From: an uncultured Nocardiaceae bacterium
Lineage (GTDB): Bacteria; Actinomycetota; Actinomycetes; Mycobacteriales; Mycobacteriaceae
Length of the DNA: 55,690 nucleotides
Assembly (NCBI GenBank): GCA_936936565.1
Contig: CAKZIX010000109.1
Span: forward strand, 1-55,690
Direction of reading: 5' to 3'
Within the stretch, counting starts at the first letter, position 1; every line of letters begins with the position of its first letter. A model generated the notes under the pieces. It was not told the DNA's origin, made no database searches, and saw only the letters and a list, made by a program, of their open reading frames with translations. Below are positions 24,432 to 32,663 of this stretch, one piece after another. The position numbers were made by a program, and so were the translations under genes.

Positions 24432-25525
24432 GCGTGGCTCCCGGACGGGTCGACGACGGTGGTGCACCGGCTCCACGACTGCACCGGCTGCGTGGGTTCG
24501 GCGATCGTGGCCGGCCCCGCCGGCGCTGTCGTGCGCAGCAGGCCGTGGGCCCGGCAGTACTCGTCGCTGTAGACGGTGTCGAAGTAGCGCTGCGGTCCGT
24601 CCGGGAAGATCGCCACGATCGTGGTGCCCGCCGGATGGGTGCGGGCCGCCCAGCCCGCCGCGAGCGTGACCGCGCCGACACTCCAGCCGCCACTGGCGTG
24701 ATGGGTGGTGGTCAGCGTCCGGCAGGCCCAGACGGCTTCGTCGGCTGCGACCCAATGCACCTCGTCGAACGCCGTGTGGTCGACGTTGGCCGGGTGAATG
24801 CTCGATCCGAGTCCGCGCATGATGCGCGGCGTCGTCGGCTGCCCGAAAATTGCCGAGCCGACCGTATCGACGCCGATCAACCGCAGCTGCGGGTTGGCCT
24901 GGCGCAACACGCGCGCGATTCCGGCCGAATGCCCGCCCGTGCCGACCGAGCAGACCAGCACGTCGATGCGACCGAGCTGGTCGAGCAGTTCTCGCGCCAG
25001 CGGCTCGTAGGCGGCGACATTGTCGGGGTTGGCGTACTGATTCGGGCACCAGGCATCGGGGTCGGCGGCGAGCAATTCCGCGACTCGGTCGCGGCGGGCC
25101 TGTTGCCAGCCGCCGGTGGGGTGGGGTTCGTGCACCAGCTCGACGTGGGCGCCGTAGGCGCTGAGCATGTGGTGCATGAACGGTTCGAGCCCGGGGTCGG
25201 TCACCAGCACGACCGGATGTCCATAGACGGTGCCCGCGAGCGCGAGTCCCATCCCGAGGGTGCCGCTCGTGGATTCGATGATGGTGGCCCCGGGCTGCAA
25301 ATCACCACGCGCGCGGGCACGTTCGACCATGTGCAGCGCCGGGCGGTCCTTCATCCCGCCTGGATTGGCGCTTTCCAGCTTGGCCCAGAAGCCGCGGCCG
25401 GCGGGGGCCAGCGGCTCGGTGATCCACAGCACCGGCGTGTTGCCGACCATGGTGGCGGGTCTGCGATAGGCGGGTGGCGAGATCGGTTCGGCGGGTTCGG
25501 ATTTCGGTTTCAGGGTGGTCTGCAT
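24428..25525 (-). CDS. cds1: PLP-dependent cysteine synthase-fold lyase, Cds1-like L-cysteine desulfhydrase
   Basis: A 365-residue fold-type II PLP enzyme. The Schiff-base lysine is Lys59 in NPGGMKDRPA, the substrate loop is ESTSGTLGMGLA, and the phosphate-binding loop is SVGTGGHSAGIAR. It differs from CysK by the GGMKDR context and a C-terminal extension. It matches M. tuberculosis Cds1 (Rv3684), which breaks cysteine to H2S, pyruvate and ammonia; a cystathionine β-synthase-like role is the alternative. It is first in a two-gene operon with the MFS transporter. Confidence 0.85.
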   Translation of the reverse strand: MQTTLKPKSEPAEPISPPAYRRPATMVGNTPVLWITEPLAPAGRGFWAKLESANPGGMKDRPALHMVERARARGDLQPGATIIESTSGTLGMGLALAGTVYGHPVVLVTDPGLEPFMHHMLSAYGAHVELVHEPHPTGGWQQARRDRVAELLAADPDAWCPNQYANPDNVAAYEPLARELLDQLGRIDVLVCSVGTGGHSAGIARVLRQANPQLRLIGVDTVGSAIFGQPTTPRIMRGLGSSIHPANVDHTAFDEVHWVAADEAVWACRTLTTTHHASGGWSVGAVTLAAGWAARTHPAGTTIVAIFPDGPQRYFDTVYSDEYCRAHGLLRTTAPAGPATIAEPTQPVQSWSRCTTVVDPSGSHA

Positions 25526-25611
25526 CGGGGATTCGCTTCCGTGTCGCGGCGTGGCAGGGCAGCGGACACCGGACCGGCGCGGCGATCGCCGCGCGGCCTG
25601 ACGCTTGCCTG

Positions 25612-25989
25612 TCAGTTCCGATCGATACAGAGGCGGGTGAGCAGCATGCGGCCCGTCACCGGTCTGGCCGGTGGGCCGCGCGGCGTCACCCCCGCCAACC
25701 GGTGCACGGCAACGACGACGAGCGCGAGCGCGCCCGTCACGCCGAAGGCGAGGATCAGCAGCGCCGACAGGTCGCGCGGCAGGACTGCCGGTTGCGCAAG
25801 GTCGTGCGGTGCGTGCGGCGTGGGCTCGACGTGTGAATGCGCGATGTCGACCATCGCGGCCGGCTCGGCATGTTCGTGCGCCACGGCGTCGGACCAGAAC
25901 TCGCATCGGAGCACCGCGAGCGCCAGCAACCAGCCGATCAGGACCACGACTACGGCACGCCGGACGGGCGGCGCCGGCGCGGTCCTCAT
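25612..25989 (-). CDS. Small His-rich membrane protein, LpqS-like
   Basis: A 125-residue protein with an N-terminal hydrophobic segment (about 12-27). An exported loop rich in His and acidic residues follows (AHEHAEPAAMVDIAHSHVEP), then a second membrane segment (about 76-96). The layout resembles the LpqS/copper-induced proteins of mycolata, though there is no lipobox. It is divergent from the His-rich gene at 26184. TACGTT lies 7 nt before the ATG, so it is probably leaderless. A role in copper binding at the envelope is inferred from composition and context. Confidence 0.65.
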   Translation of the reverse strand: MRTAPAPPVRRAVVVVLIGWLLALAVLRCEFWSDAVAHEHAEPAAMVDIAHSHVEPTPHAPHDLAQPAVLPRDLSALLILAFGVTGALALVVVAVHRLAGVTPRGPPARPVTGRMLLTRLCIDRN

Positions 25990-25996
25990 GTCGCCG

Positions 25997-26002
25997 AACG
26001 TA
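25997..26002 (-). promoter_or_regulatory. Leaderless -10 element of the LpqS-like gene
   Basis: On the minus strand TACGTT ends 7 nt before the ATG at 25989; no ribosome site is present. Confidence 0.45.
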
Positions 26003-26131
26003 CCAGCAGTGACCTGACCACCTAGGCGAGCGCGTCGGCAGGTGAACTCTGCGGTGCGCCGAACTCGCAGGCAGCGGGCGGTTTTGTCGGAGATGTGATC
26101 TGGCCTACATGGTTGGCCGTGTATGCACCGG

Positions 26132-26150
26132 TACGCCGTAGGGGTATAGT
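26132..26150 (+). promoter_or_regulatory. Promoter with CsoR/RicR-type palindrome
   Basis: A strong -10, TATAGT (26145-26150), overlaps the imperfect palindrome TACGCC-GTA-GGGGTA (26132-26146). The palindrome is one mismatch from TACCCC-N3-GGGGTA, the kind of site bound by copper-sensing CsoR/RicR repressors. The regulator is not in the window, so this is a candidate site only. Confidence 0.5.
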
Positions 26151-26183
26151 GGCAGGACCGTCCGAAGGAGTGAGCCACTCGCG

Positions 26184-26690
26184 ATGACCACCGACCAGCG
26201 AACGAGCCGGCCGTACCGCGCACTCGTCGCGGCGCTGCTCGCGGTGCTATTGCCGGCCGTCGTCGCCATGCATAGCGTGGCGGGCCACACCGGTGGACAC
26301 GGTTCGCCCGCACACGCCGGTCATGCGCCGGCCGCCGCGGACGCGGCGTGGCCGCCCGGCGCGCACGGGGTCACCCCATCCGCCATCGAGCCGGGCCCGC
26401 TCCATGGGAACGACAGCACGTACGCGACGCTGCTGTCTGCGCCGGCGGTCGCCGCGACGGTCTGCCGATCCGAAAGTCCGAGCGCGCCGAGCGTGCACAC
26501 CGGCACCCACGACTGTCTGGCGATTCCCGAGCCCGACATCGCTGTGCCGGTGAGCGCCGACGCACCGGTCTCGTCGGTCGAGTTGCGCGGCGAGTGCCTT
26601 CGTTGCGACCTGCTCGGCGTGCGTGCCGGTGGGCGGGCGCCCCCGTGGACGACGTTGTCGTCGGAACAGTTGTCCGTCTGGCGAGTGTGA
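26184..26690 (+). CDS. His-rich secreted or membrane-anchored protein, function unknown
   Basis: A 168-residue protein with one N-terminal hydrophobic segment (about 13-30, ALVAALLAVLLPAVVAMHS). A His/Gly/Pro-rich exported part follows (AGHTGGHGSPAHAGHAP), with four cysteines including a CLRC pair near the C-terminus. It resembles small actinobacterial proteins of the DUF6153 type found with metal-resistance genes, but I am not certain of the family. It is followed 77 bp later by the DUF305 lipoprotein gene, probably in one transcript. Metal binding outside the membrane is inferred. Confidence 0.6.
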   Translation: MTTDQRTSRPYRALVAALLAVLLPAVVAMHSVAGHTGGHGSPAHAGHAPAAADAAWPPGAHGVTPSAIEPGPLHGNDSTYATLLSAPAVAATVCRSESPSAPSVHTGTHDCLAIPEPDIAVPVSADAPVSSVELRGECLRCDLLGVRAGGRAPPWTTLSSEQLSVWRV

Positions 26691-26767
26691 TGGCCGGACC
26701 CGTGCGCCACTGCGGTGCGGCGGGTTGCCGATGTCGACCTCACACCTATCTCACCAGGAGACTTCTC

Positions 26768-27412
26768 ATGTTCCGTATCACCACGCGCACAGTCCGGATC
26801 GGCACCGCCGTCGGCGCCGCGGCCGCTGCCCTGCTCCTCGCCGGCTGCAGCGACGATTCGTCGATGCCCGGAATGGATCATGGCTCGAGCGCCCCCTCGA
26901 TGCCCGCAGGCATGGACCACGGATCGTCGACGCCGGGCGCCGCGCAGCGCACCGACTTCAACGATGCCGACGTCACCTTCCTCAACGGCATGTACCCGCA
27001 CCACGCGCAGGCCGTCGACATGGCCAAGCTGATTCCGTCGCGCTCCCAGCATCCGAAGGTCCGCGAACTCGGCGTCGAGATCGAGGCCGCACAAGCACCG
27101 GAGATGGAGCAGATCGCCGGGCTGCTGAAAAGCTTCGGCAAGCCCGCGCCCAGCGCGGGATCCGACCACGGCGGACACGGCGGCGGCATGATGACGGCCG
27201 ACCAGATGAAGGCGCTGGCCGCCGTATCCGGACCGGAGTTCGATCGCATGTTCCTGACCTTGATGATCGAGCATCATCGCGGCGCGATCGAGATGGCCAA
27301 CACCGAGATAGCCAACGGCGTGAACGCGGAGTCCAAGAAACTCGCACAGGCGATCGTCGGCGCCCAGCAGATCGAGATCGACGAGATGAACGCGCTGCTC
27401 GCCGCGCTGTGA
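26768..27412 (+). CDS. DUF305 lipoprotein, probable extracytoplasmic copper protein
   Basis: A 214-residue lipoprotein with a signal peptide ending in the lipobox LLLAGC (Cys27). Two MDHGSS repeats rich in Met/His follow, then a ferritin-like helical DUF305 domain with paired motifs: NGMYPHHAQAVDMAKLI and LMIEHHRGAIEMANTEI. A GGHGGG linker separates its halves. DUF305 proteins are repeatedly linked to copper handling. AGGAG sits 7 nt before the ATG. With the divergent His-rich genes and the operator-like site it forms a probable copper locus. Confidence 0.88.
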   Translation: MFRITTRTVRIGTAVGAAAAALLLAGCSDDSSMPGMDHGSSAPSMPAGMDHGSSTPGAAQRTDFNDADVTFLNGMYPHHAQAVDMAKLIPSRSQHPKVRELGVEIEAAQAPEMEQIAGLLKSFGKPAPSAGSDHGGHGGGMMTADQMKALAAVSGPEFDRMFLTLMIEHHRGAIEMANTEIANGVNAESKKLAQAIVGAQQIEIDEMNALLAAL

Positions 27413-27426
27413 GCTGAATCCGGCAG

Positions 27427-27465
27427 CTGGTGCGATGGTCCGCTCAGCGAGTGTCATCGCACCAG
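27427..27465 (+). terminator. Hairpin after the DUF305 gene
   Basis: A perfect 11-bp stem (27427-27437 with 27455-27465, arm CTGGTGCGATG) with a 17-nt loop lies 15 nt after the stop; no U-tract, typical of GC-rich actinobacteria. Confidence 0.6.
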
Positions 27466-27566
27466 GTCCGGATTGGCGGCATGATCGTGACCGACGCCAT
27501 GTAGAAGTGCGCCGTTCGGCTCCGACCACGTCACGGCGAACCCGTCATCAGTGAAAGGACACGCTC

Positions 27567-27977
27567 GTGAACTGGACCCTCGAAGTCGTCGTCGTGCCGG
27601 TCTCCGACCCCGACCGCGCGAAAGCGTTCTACGCCGACAAACTCGGCTTCACCGTCGACCACGACACCCGAATCCCGAACGGCCCCACCATTATTCAGCT
27701 CACGCCGCCCGGCTCGGGCTGCTCGGTCGTGATCGGGACGCTGTCCCCGATGGCGCCCGGCTCGCTGAAGGGTCTGCAACTGGTCGTCAACGACGTCCGC
27801 AAAGCCCGCGAGGAACTGCTGGCGCGCGGCGTCGAGGTCGGCGAGGTCACCTTCGCCAGCCAGGAAGGTTTCCGCCCCGCCACGGACGCGGACGATCTGA
27901 ACAACAGCGGTTTCATCTTCTTCGACGACCCGGACGGCAACAGTTGGGCGGTGCAGCAGATTACGTCGCGTCCCTAG
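27567..27977 (+). CDS. VOC (glyoxalase/bleomycin resistance) family protein
   Basis: A 136-residue single-unit vicinal-oxygen-chelate protein: two βαβββ modules, opening LEVVVVPVSDPDRAKAFYADKLGFT and closing FDDPDGNSWAVQQI. The Glu of PDGN-SWAVQ-type ends and other metal ligands are only partly recognisable, so the enzyme activity is unknown. GTG start with AAAGGA about 8 nt upstream. Its 3' end overlaps the vapC remnant on the other strand. Confidence 0.85.
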   Translation: MNWTLEVVVVPVSDPDRAKAFYADKLGFTVDHDTRIPNGPTIIQLTPPGSGCSVVIGTLSPMAPGSLKGLQLVVNDVRKAREELLARGVEVGEVTFASQEGFRPATDADDLNNSGFIFFDDPDGNSWAVQQITSRP

Positions 27978-28101
27978 GCGGGCGGAGCACCTCGAGGTAG
28001 GTCTGGGCGAAATCTCGGCGGACGCAGAGGATCCAGCGCCACCCGGGTTCCTGATAATGAATCGCGACCAATGCCGAGGTGTCGACGACTACCCCGATCA
28101 T
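27961..28101 (-). pseudogene. vapC: vapC toxin remnant lacking the PIN core
   Basis: A 46-codon frame starts like a VapC PIN-domain toxin (MIGVVVDTSALVAI, including the first catalytic Asp) and ends like one (ILCVRRDFAQTYLEVLRPPR). The ~85 residues between, with the other active-site acids, are missing. The join falls near residue 20-24 and is in frame, indicating an internal deletion. It cannot be an active nuclease. It lies 9 bp after the vapB remnant, the original operon order. Confidence 0.75.
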
Positions 28102-28110
28102 GCATCCGCC

Positions 28111-28214
28111 TCACAGACTTGCGGTTTCGACAGCCGTCGTGATGGGGACGTTGGTTGCCGCGGCCGGCTCGCGGGCGAGTCGGTCTGCCTTTCGGTCTTG
28201 ATGCCGAGCGCCAT
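28111..28214 (-). pseudogene. vapB: vapB antitoxin remnant with frameshift
   Basis: It starts MALGIKTE, the typical N-terminus of Rv0623-type VapB antitoxins, then continues one base out of frame as KADRLAREPAAATNVPITT followed by AVETASL and a stop. A one-base loss near 28190 broke the frame, and the usual C-terminal toxin-binding region is gone. The uninterrupted frame from the ATG gives an unrelated sequence. Confidence 0.72.
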
Positions 28215-28243
28215 CGCCCAGTGCTAGACGCTGGCGACAATTT

Positions 28244-29047
28244 CTAGAACGTGGCCAATGCAAGCAGGTCGGACAGGGTTTGCGAGCACCCGGCATCGAG
28301 CTTGAGCGTCGCCAGGTCGTCGCCGCGGGTGGGTCCGCGATTCACGATCGCGACGGGAATGCCGAGCTTGGCGGCGTGCCGGACGAACCGCAGGCCCGAC
28401 ATGACGTGCAGTGACGAGCCGACGACAAGCAGCAGCTCCGCGTTGTCCACCAGGTCGTAGGCGGCCTGCACGCGCGCGGGCGGCACGTTCTCGCCGAAGT
28501 AGACGATGTCGGGCTTGAGCAGACCGCCGCAGCGTTCGCAGTCTGCGACGCGAAAGCCCGCGGTGTCCGACAGCACGGCATCGGCGTCCGGAGCCACCTG
28601 AATGGCCGCACCGTCGCCACCGAAGCCGGGATTGAGTGCCTCGAGCCGCTCGGCCAGTGCCCACCGCGAGATCAGCTGTCGGCACGACAGGCACCGGACC
28701 TGCGCGTACGTGCCATGCAGGTCGATGACGCGACGGCTGCCGGCCTTGGTGTGCAGCAGGTCGACGTTCTGCGTGATGACCCCGCCGATCCGGCCCTCGC
28801 GTTCCAGCGCGGCCACCGCCCGATGCCCGTCGTTGGGGCGAGCGGCATCCATGTGCCGCCAGCCGAGATGGTTGCGCGCCCAATAGTGACGGCGGAAGTC
28901 CGGATCGCCGACGAACTGCTGATAGGTCATCGGCGTGCGCGGCGGCGACTCCGGGCCCCGGTAGTCGGGAATGCCGGAATCGGTCGACAGGCCGGCCCCG
29001 GACAGCACAACAGTGCGGCGCGTAGCCATCAGGTCGCTCAACTCCAC
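28244..29047 (-). CDS. Sir2-family NAD-dependent protein deacylase
   Basis: About 267 residues. The NAD-binding GAGLSTDSGIPDYRG lies at residues 17-31, then TQNVDLLHTKAG and the catalytic His in IDLHGTYAQVRC. The structural zinc site is formed by CLSC and CERC, and VVGSSLHVMSG closes the Rossmann part. It removes acyl groups from lysines using NAD+; substrates are unknown. The start is uncertain: GTG 29047 is chosen, ATG 29029 and TTG 29125 are possible. Confidence 0.88.
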   Translation of the reverse strand: MELSDLMATRRTVVLSGAGLSTDSGIPDYRGPESPPRTPMTYQQFVGDPDFRRHYWARNHLGWRHMDAARPNDGHRAVAALEREGRIGGVITQNVDLLHTKAGSRRVIDLHGTYAQVRCLSCRQLISRWALAERLEALNPGFGGDGAAIQVAPDADAVLSDTAGFRVADCERCGGLLKPDIVYFGENVPPARVQAAYDLVDNAELLLVVGSSLHVMSGLRFVRHAAKLGIPVAIVNRGPTRGDDLATLKLDAGCSQTLSDLLALATF

Positions 29048-29160
29048 CCCTCCGATTCTGCCGTGCCCCGCCGCATCGCGGCGCGCCCATGCGGCCGCGG
29101 GGTGGCGGATGTCGGAATTGTTCAAGCCGGACGCCGGCGGCGGCGGTCAGGATCGTCGCC

Positions 29161-29628
29161 ATGACAGTGAATCCAATTCCCGACGGCTATCGCACCCTCA
29201 CCCCGTACCTGGCGGTGCGTGACGGATCGGCCGCCATCGATTTCTATGTGCGCGGACTCGGCGCGACCGTCAAAAGCCGGATGGACGCCCCGGACGGCAC
29301 CGTGATGCACGCCGAGCTGGTGGTCGGCGATTCGATCTTCCAGCTCGGCGAGCAAATGCCCGACTACGGCATCCGGGCCCCCGAAGCTGGTTGGGTGCAT
29401 TCGTCGTCGGTGGTCTATGTGGAAGACACCGACGGTGTCGTCGAGCGGTTGGTGCAGGCGGGCGCGACCGTGGTGATGCCGGTGCAGGACACGTTCTCCG
29501 GGGACCGGCACGGAGTGGTGATCGATCCGTTCGGGCATCGCTGGGCGGTGTGCACCAAGATCGAAAACGTGCCCGACGCCGAGATCGCGCGCCGCGCCGT
29601 GGAACTGTTCTTCACACCGGCTCAGTAG
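29161..29628 (+). CDS. VOC family protein, PhnB/glyoxalase-like
   Basis: A 155-residue single-domain VOC protein with the opening GYRTLTPYLAVRDGSAAIDFY, central MHAELVVGDSIFQLGEQ and closing GVVIDPFGHRWAVCTK, as in PhnB-like proteins. There is no evidence for a specific reaction. AGGA lies 8 nt before the ATG. Its 3' end overlaps the convergent dehydrogenase gene by 7 bp. Confidence 0.85.
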   Translation: MTVNPIPDGYRTLTPYLAVRDGSAAIDFYVRGLGATVKSRMDAPDGTVMHAELVVGDSIFQLGEQMPDYGIRAPEAGWVHSSSVVYVEDTDGVVERLVQAGATVVMPVQDTFSGDRHGVVIDPFGHRWAVCTKIENVPDAEIARRAVELFFTPAQ

Positions 29629-30542
29629 CCGGCCACCGGATCCACGCGCCCGAGCAGGTCGGCGTCGGCGCCGAACTTGGCGACGTTGCGGCCGACCCGC
29701 TCGGCAAGCGCGGGGTAGAAACGCTGTTCGGGGTTGGCGACGTGCGGGGTGACGATCGCGTTCGGCAGCGTCCACAGCGGGTGCCGGTCGGGCAGTGGTT
29801 CGGGATCGGTGACATCCAGCGCAGCGCCGCCGATCGCGGCGCGCTCCAGGGCGTCGACCAGCGCATCGGTGTCGACCAGCGTGCCGCGCGCGACGTTGAC
29901 CACCCAGGCGGTGGGCTTCAGGCGTTCCAGCTGGGCCGCCCCGATCAGGTGTTTCGTCGCCGGTGTCGCCGGAGCCGCCACGACCACGTGGTCGGCGACG
30001 GGCCACACCTCGTCGAGCCGGCTGACGGGAAACGTCTCGACCGCGCCCGGCACCGGCCTGCCGGAGCGGCTCACCGCCACGGCGTGCGCACCGAGTGGAG
30101 CGAGCAGCGGAATCAGCGCGCGTCCGACGCCACCCGCGCCGACGATCGCGACCGTGCTGCCGCGCAGCGTCCCGACCTCGGCGCCGGCCTCACGCGTCCA
30201 GTGCTGCGCCGCGACCAGCCGTGGCAGCGCGCGGACACCCGCCAGCAACAACAACAGGGCATGCTCGGCGACGGTCTCGGAGTAGGCGCCCGCCGCCGAG
30301 GTGAACACCACGTCCCGGTTCGCGGCAATCGTCCCCGAGGCGAAGAACGGGTCCACGCCGGCACCGCGCAGTTGTACCCATTCGATGTTGGGCGGCAAGG
30401 GATTAGGGAAGTCGTCGGCACCGGCCAGCCACACCAGGGCGCGCGCTTGCGCCAGGTGGGCAAGCTGCCCGCCGGCCTCTTCGATGGCGGCGACGATCAG
30501 TGGTTCTTGGGTCGGTCCGAGCGCTACTGGTATCGGGGCCAC
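29622..30542 (-). CDS. D-isomer-specific 2-hydroxyacid dehydrogenase
   Basis: A 306-residue NAD(P)-dependent dehydrogenase interconverting 2-oxo acids and D-2-hydroxy acids. The Rossmann motif is VGAGGVGRAL. Catalytic Arg is in NVARGTLVD, Glu in DVTDPEPLP and His in VTPHVANPEQ. Substrate is unknown. It starts at a GTG 18 bp after recQ on the same strand, so the two are probably co-transcribed. Confidence 0.9.
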   Translation of the reverse strand: MAPIPVALGPTQEPLIVAAIEEAGGQLAHLAQARALVWLAGADDFPNPLPPNIEWVQLRGAGVDPFFASGTIAANRDVVFTSAAGAYSETVAEHALLLLLAGVRALPRLVAAQHWTREAGAEVGTLRGSTVAIVGAGGVGRALIPLLAPLGAHAVAVSRSGRPVPGAVETFPVSRLDEVWPVADHVVVAAPATPATKHLIGAAQLERLKPTAWVVNVARGTLVDTDALVDALERAAIGGAALDVTDPEPLPDRHPLWTLPNAIVTPHVANPEQRFYPALAERVGRNVAKFGADADLLGRVDPVAGY

Positions 30543-30560
30543 GTCTTCGACGGTACCGGC

Positions 30561-32606
30561 TCACGAGGGTGTGGCCAGCGCGAAAGGAAGCACCGCATCA
30601 GCGCCGGCGTGGCGTAGGGCCCGCGCCGCGAGGGTGAAGGTCCACCCGGTGTCGGTGCGTGTGTCGACGAGCAAGATCGGTCCGGGTACCACGTCGGGTA
30701 GTTGCCAGCCGTCCGCCAGCGCGGCTACCCGGAACGCGGAGTTGGCGGCGCTCACCGGCTCGTGACGCAACTCGCCCAGATACTGCAGGCGTCCGATCTC
30801 CGCCAGCCGCTGCGCCAGGCTCGTCGTCAATCGAGTTGTGCCGAGCGCCATTACGGCCGTCGGCCGAGCGTCCCAGCGCCACGACTTGAGCACCTCGATG
30901 CACGCGGCGACGACGGCGTCGGGTACCGGACCGTCCGGGGCATCGAGCAGTGCCCGTAACCGCTGACCCCAACCGAGATCCGACAGGCGACCGAGCACGC
31001 GGCCGGGCTCGGGGCCGTCGGTGATCTTGCCGGACAACGAGATTCCCAGCTTGGCCAAGCCCGTCGGCCACTGTTTGCGGGGCGGCAGGTCGACGCCGGG
31101 ACGCTCCAGACGCTCCCGGGTGTGGGTCAAAGCTGTGGTATCGACACCGGTTTCGTAGCTCGTGCCGGTGCAGTTGTCGCAGCGACCGCAGGGTTGCGCC
31201 GGATCGTCGAGCTGCGCTCGCAAAAAGGCCATGCGGCAACTGGTGATTCGCTGATAGTCCAGCATGGCCTGCTGTTCGGCTTCGCGCGCCTGCTCGAGCC
31301 GCTCGTAGCGCTCTTCGTCGTACACCCACGGCTGTCCCGTCGAAATCCAGCCGCCGCGTACGCGTTTCACGGCACCGTCGACGTCGAGCACCTTGAGCAC
31401 CATCTCCAACCGGGACCGGCTCAGCTCCACCAGCGGCTCCAGTGCGGGTGTGGACTGCGCACGATCCGGAACCAGCACGTCGATCACCTTGCGTACCAAG
31501 TGTTCTCGCGGGAACGCCACGGACGCGAAGTAGCTCCAGATCCGCTCGTCTTCGGCGCCCGGGAGCAAGATCACTTCGGCGCGCTCGGTGGCCCGCCCGG
31601 CGCGGCCGACCTGCTGGTAATAGGCGATAGGGGAGTTCGGGGCACCGACGTGGACCACGAAGCCGAGGTCGGGCTTGTCGAACCCCATGCCCAGTGCCGA
31701 GGTGGCGACCAGCGCCTTCACCTCGTTGTTCAACAGCGCCTGCTCCAGCGCTTCCCGCTCGGCCGGATCGGTCTGCCCGGTATAGGACGCCACTTGATGT
31801 CCGTTGTCACGCAACAGATCTGCCAGATCTTGCGCGGCCGAAACGGTGAGCGCGTAGATGATGCCCGAGCCCGGAAGACGGTGCAGCTGATGGCTCAACC
31901 ACGCGGCGCGCTGCACCGCATCGTCGAGGCGGACCACCGCCAGGTGCAGCGACTCGCGCTCCAACGAGCCGCGCAGCACAAGCGTGTCGGCGCCCAACTG
32001 GCCCGCCCCGGCTCCGATCTGCGCGGCCACGTCGTTCACCACCCGGTTGTTGGCCGTCGCCGTGGTGGCCAGCACCGGAATATCGGTGCCGAGGTCGGCG
32101 ATCAGGGTCTTGATCCGGCGGTAGTCGGGACGGAAATCGTGGCCCCAGTCGGAAATGCAGTGCGCCTCGTCGATCACCACGAGCCCCGCGTCCGCCGCCA
32201 GCTTGGGCAGCACGTTGTCGCGGAAGTCCGGGTTGTTCAAACGTTCCGGGCTGACCAGCAAGACATCGACGCTGCCGTCTGCGACCGCGGCATGAATGTC
32301 GTCCCATTCGGTGACGTTGCCCGAGTTGATGGTCGCGGCGTGCACGCCGGCGCGCGCCGCCGACCCCACCTGGTTGCGCATCAGGGCCAGCAGCGGCGAC
32401 ACGATGACCGTCGGGCCGCGGCCCTGCCTGCGCAGCAGCTTGGCCGCGATGAAATACACCGCCGACTTGCCCCAGCCGGTGCGCTGCACCACCAGAGCCC
32501 GCCGGCGGTGCACCACCAGCGCCTCGATTGCCGTCCACTGGTCCTCGCGGAGCCGGGCGTCCGGGCCCGCGAGGTCCTGCAGCAGTAGCTCCGCGTCAGC
32601 ACGCAT
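30561..32606 (-). CDS. RecQ-type ATP-dependent DNA helicase with C-terminal PRTase-like domain
   Basis: A 681-residue SF2 helicase. Walker A is QRTGWGKSAV (41-50) and Walker B VVIDEAHCISDWGHDFRP, which includes the RecQ aromatic-loop region. QQVGRAGRA is motif VI. The zinc site uses CRMAFL...CGRCDNC. The last ~130 residues are not RecQ-like: VMALGTTRLTTSLAQRL and the PRPP-loop-like ILLVDTRTDTGWTFTLAAR mark a phosphoribosyltransferase-fold domain. It probably unwinds DNA in recombination repair; the PRTase part's role is unknown. TAGCGT lies 7 nt before the ATG, suggesting a leaderless start. Confidence 0.9.
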   Translation of the reverse strand: MRADAELLLQDLAGPDARLREDQWTAIEALVVHRRRALVVQRTGWGKSAVYFIAAKLLRRQGRGPTVIVSPLLALMRNQVGSAARAGVHAATINSGNVTEWDDIHAAVADGSVDVLLVSPERLNNPDFRDNVLPKLAADAGLVVIDEAHCISDWGHDFRPDYRRIKTLIADLGTDIPVLATTATANNRVVNDVAAQIGAGAGQLGADTLVLRGSLERESLHLAVVRLDDAVQRAAWLSHQLHRLPGSGIIYALTVSAAQDLADLLRDNGHQVASYTGQTDPAEREALEQALLNNEVKALVATSALGMGFDKPDLGFVVHVGAPNSPIAYYQQVGRAGRATERAEVILLPGAEDERIWSYFASVAFPREHLVRKVIDVLVPDRAQSTPALEPLVELSRSRLEMVLKVLDVDGAVKRVRGGWISTGQPWVYDEERYERLEQAREAEQQAMLDYQRITSCRMAFLRAQLDDPAQPCGRCDNCTGTSYETGVDTTALTHTRERLERPGVDLPPRKQWPTGLAKLGISLSGKITDGPEPGRVLGRLSDLGWGQRLRALLDAPDGPVPDAVVAACIEVLKSWRWDARPTAVMALGTTRLTTSLAQRLAEIGRLQYLGELRHEPVSAANSAFRVAALADGWQLPDVVPGPILLVDTRTDTGWTFTLAARALRHAGADAVLPFALATPS

Positions 32607-32663
32607 GCAACCGACGCTACTGGGTCGCCCGTGCCGTGCCCGGCCGCCGACGACCTGGCTGGG

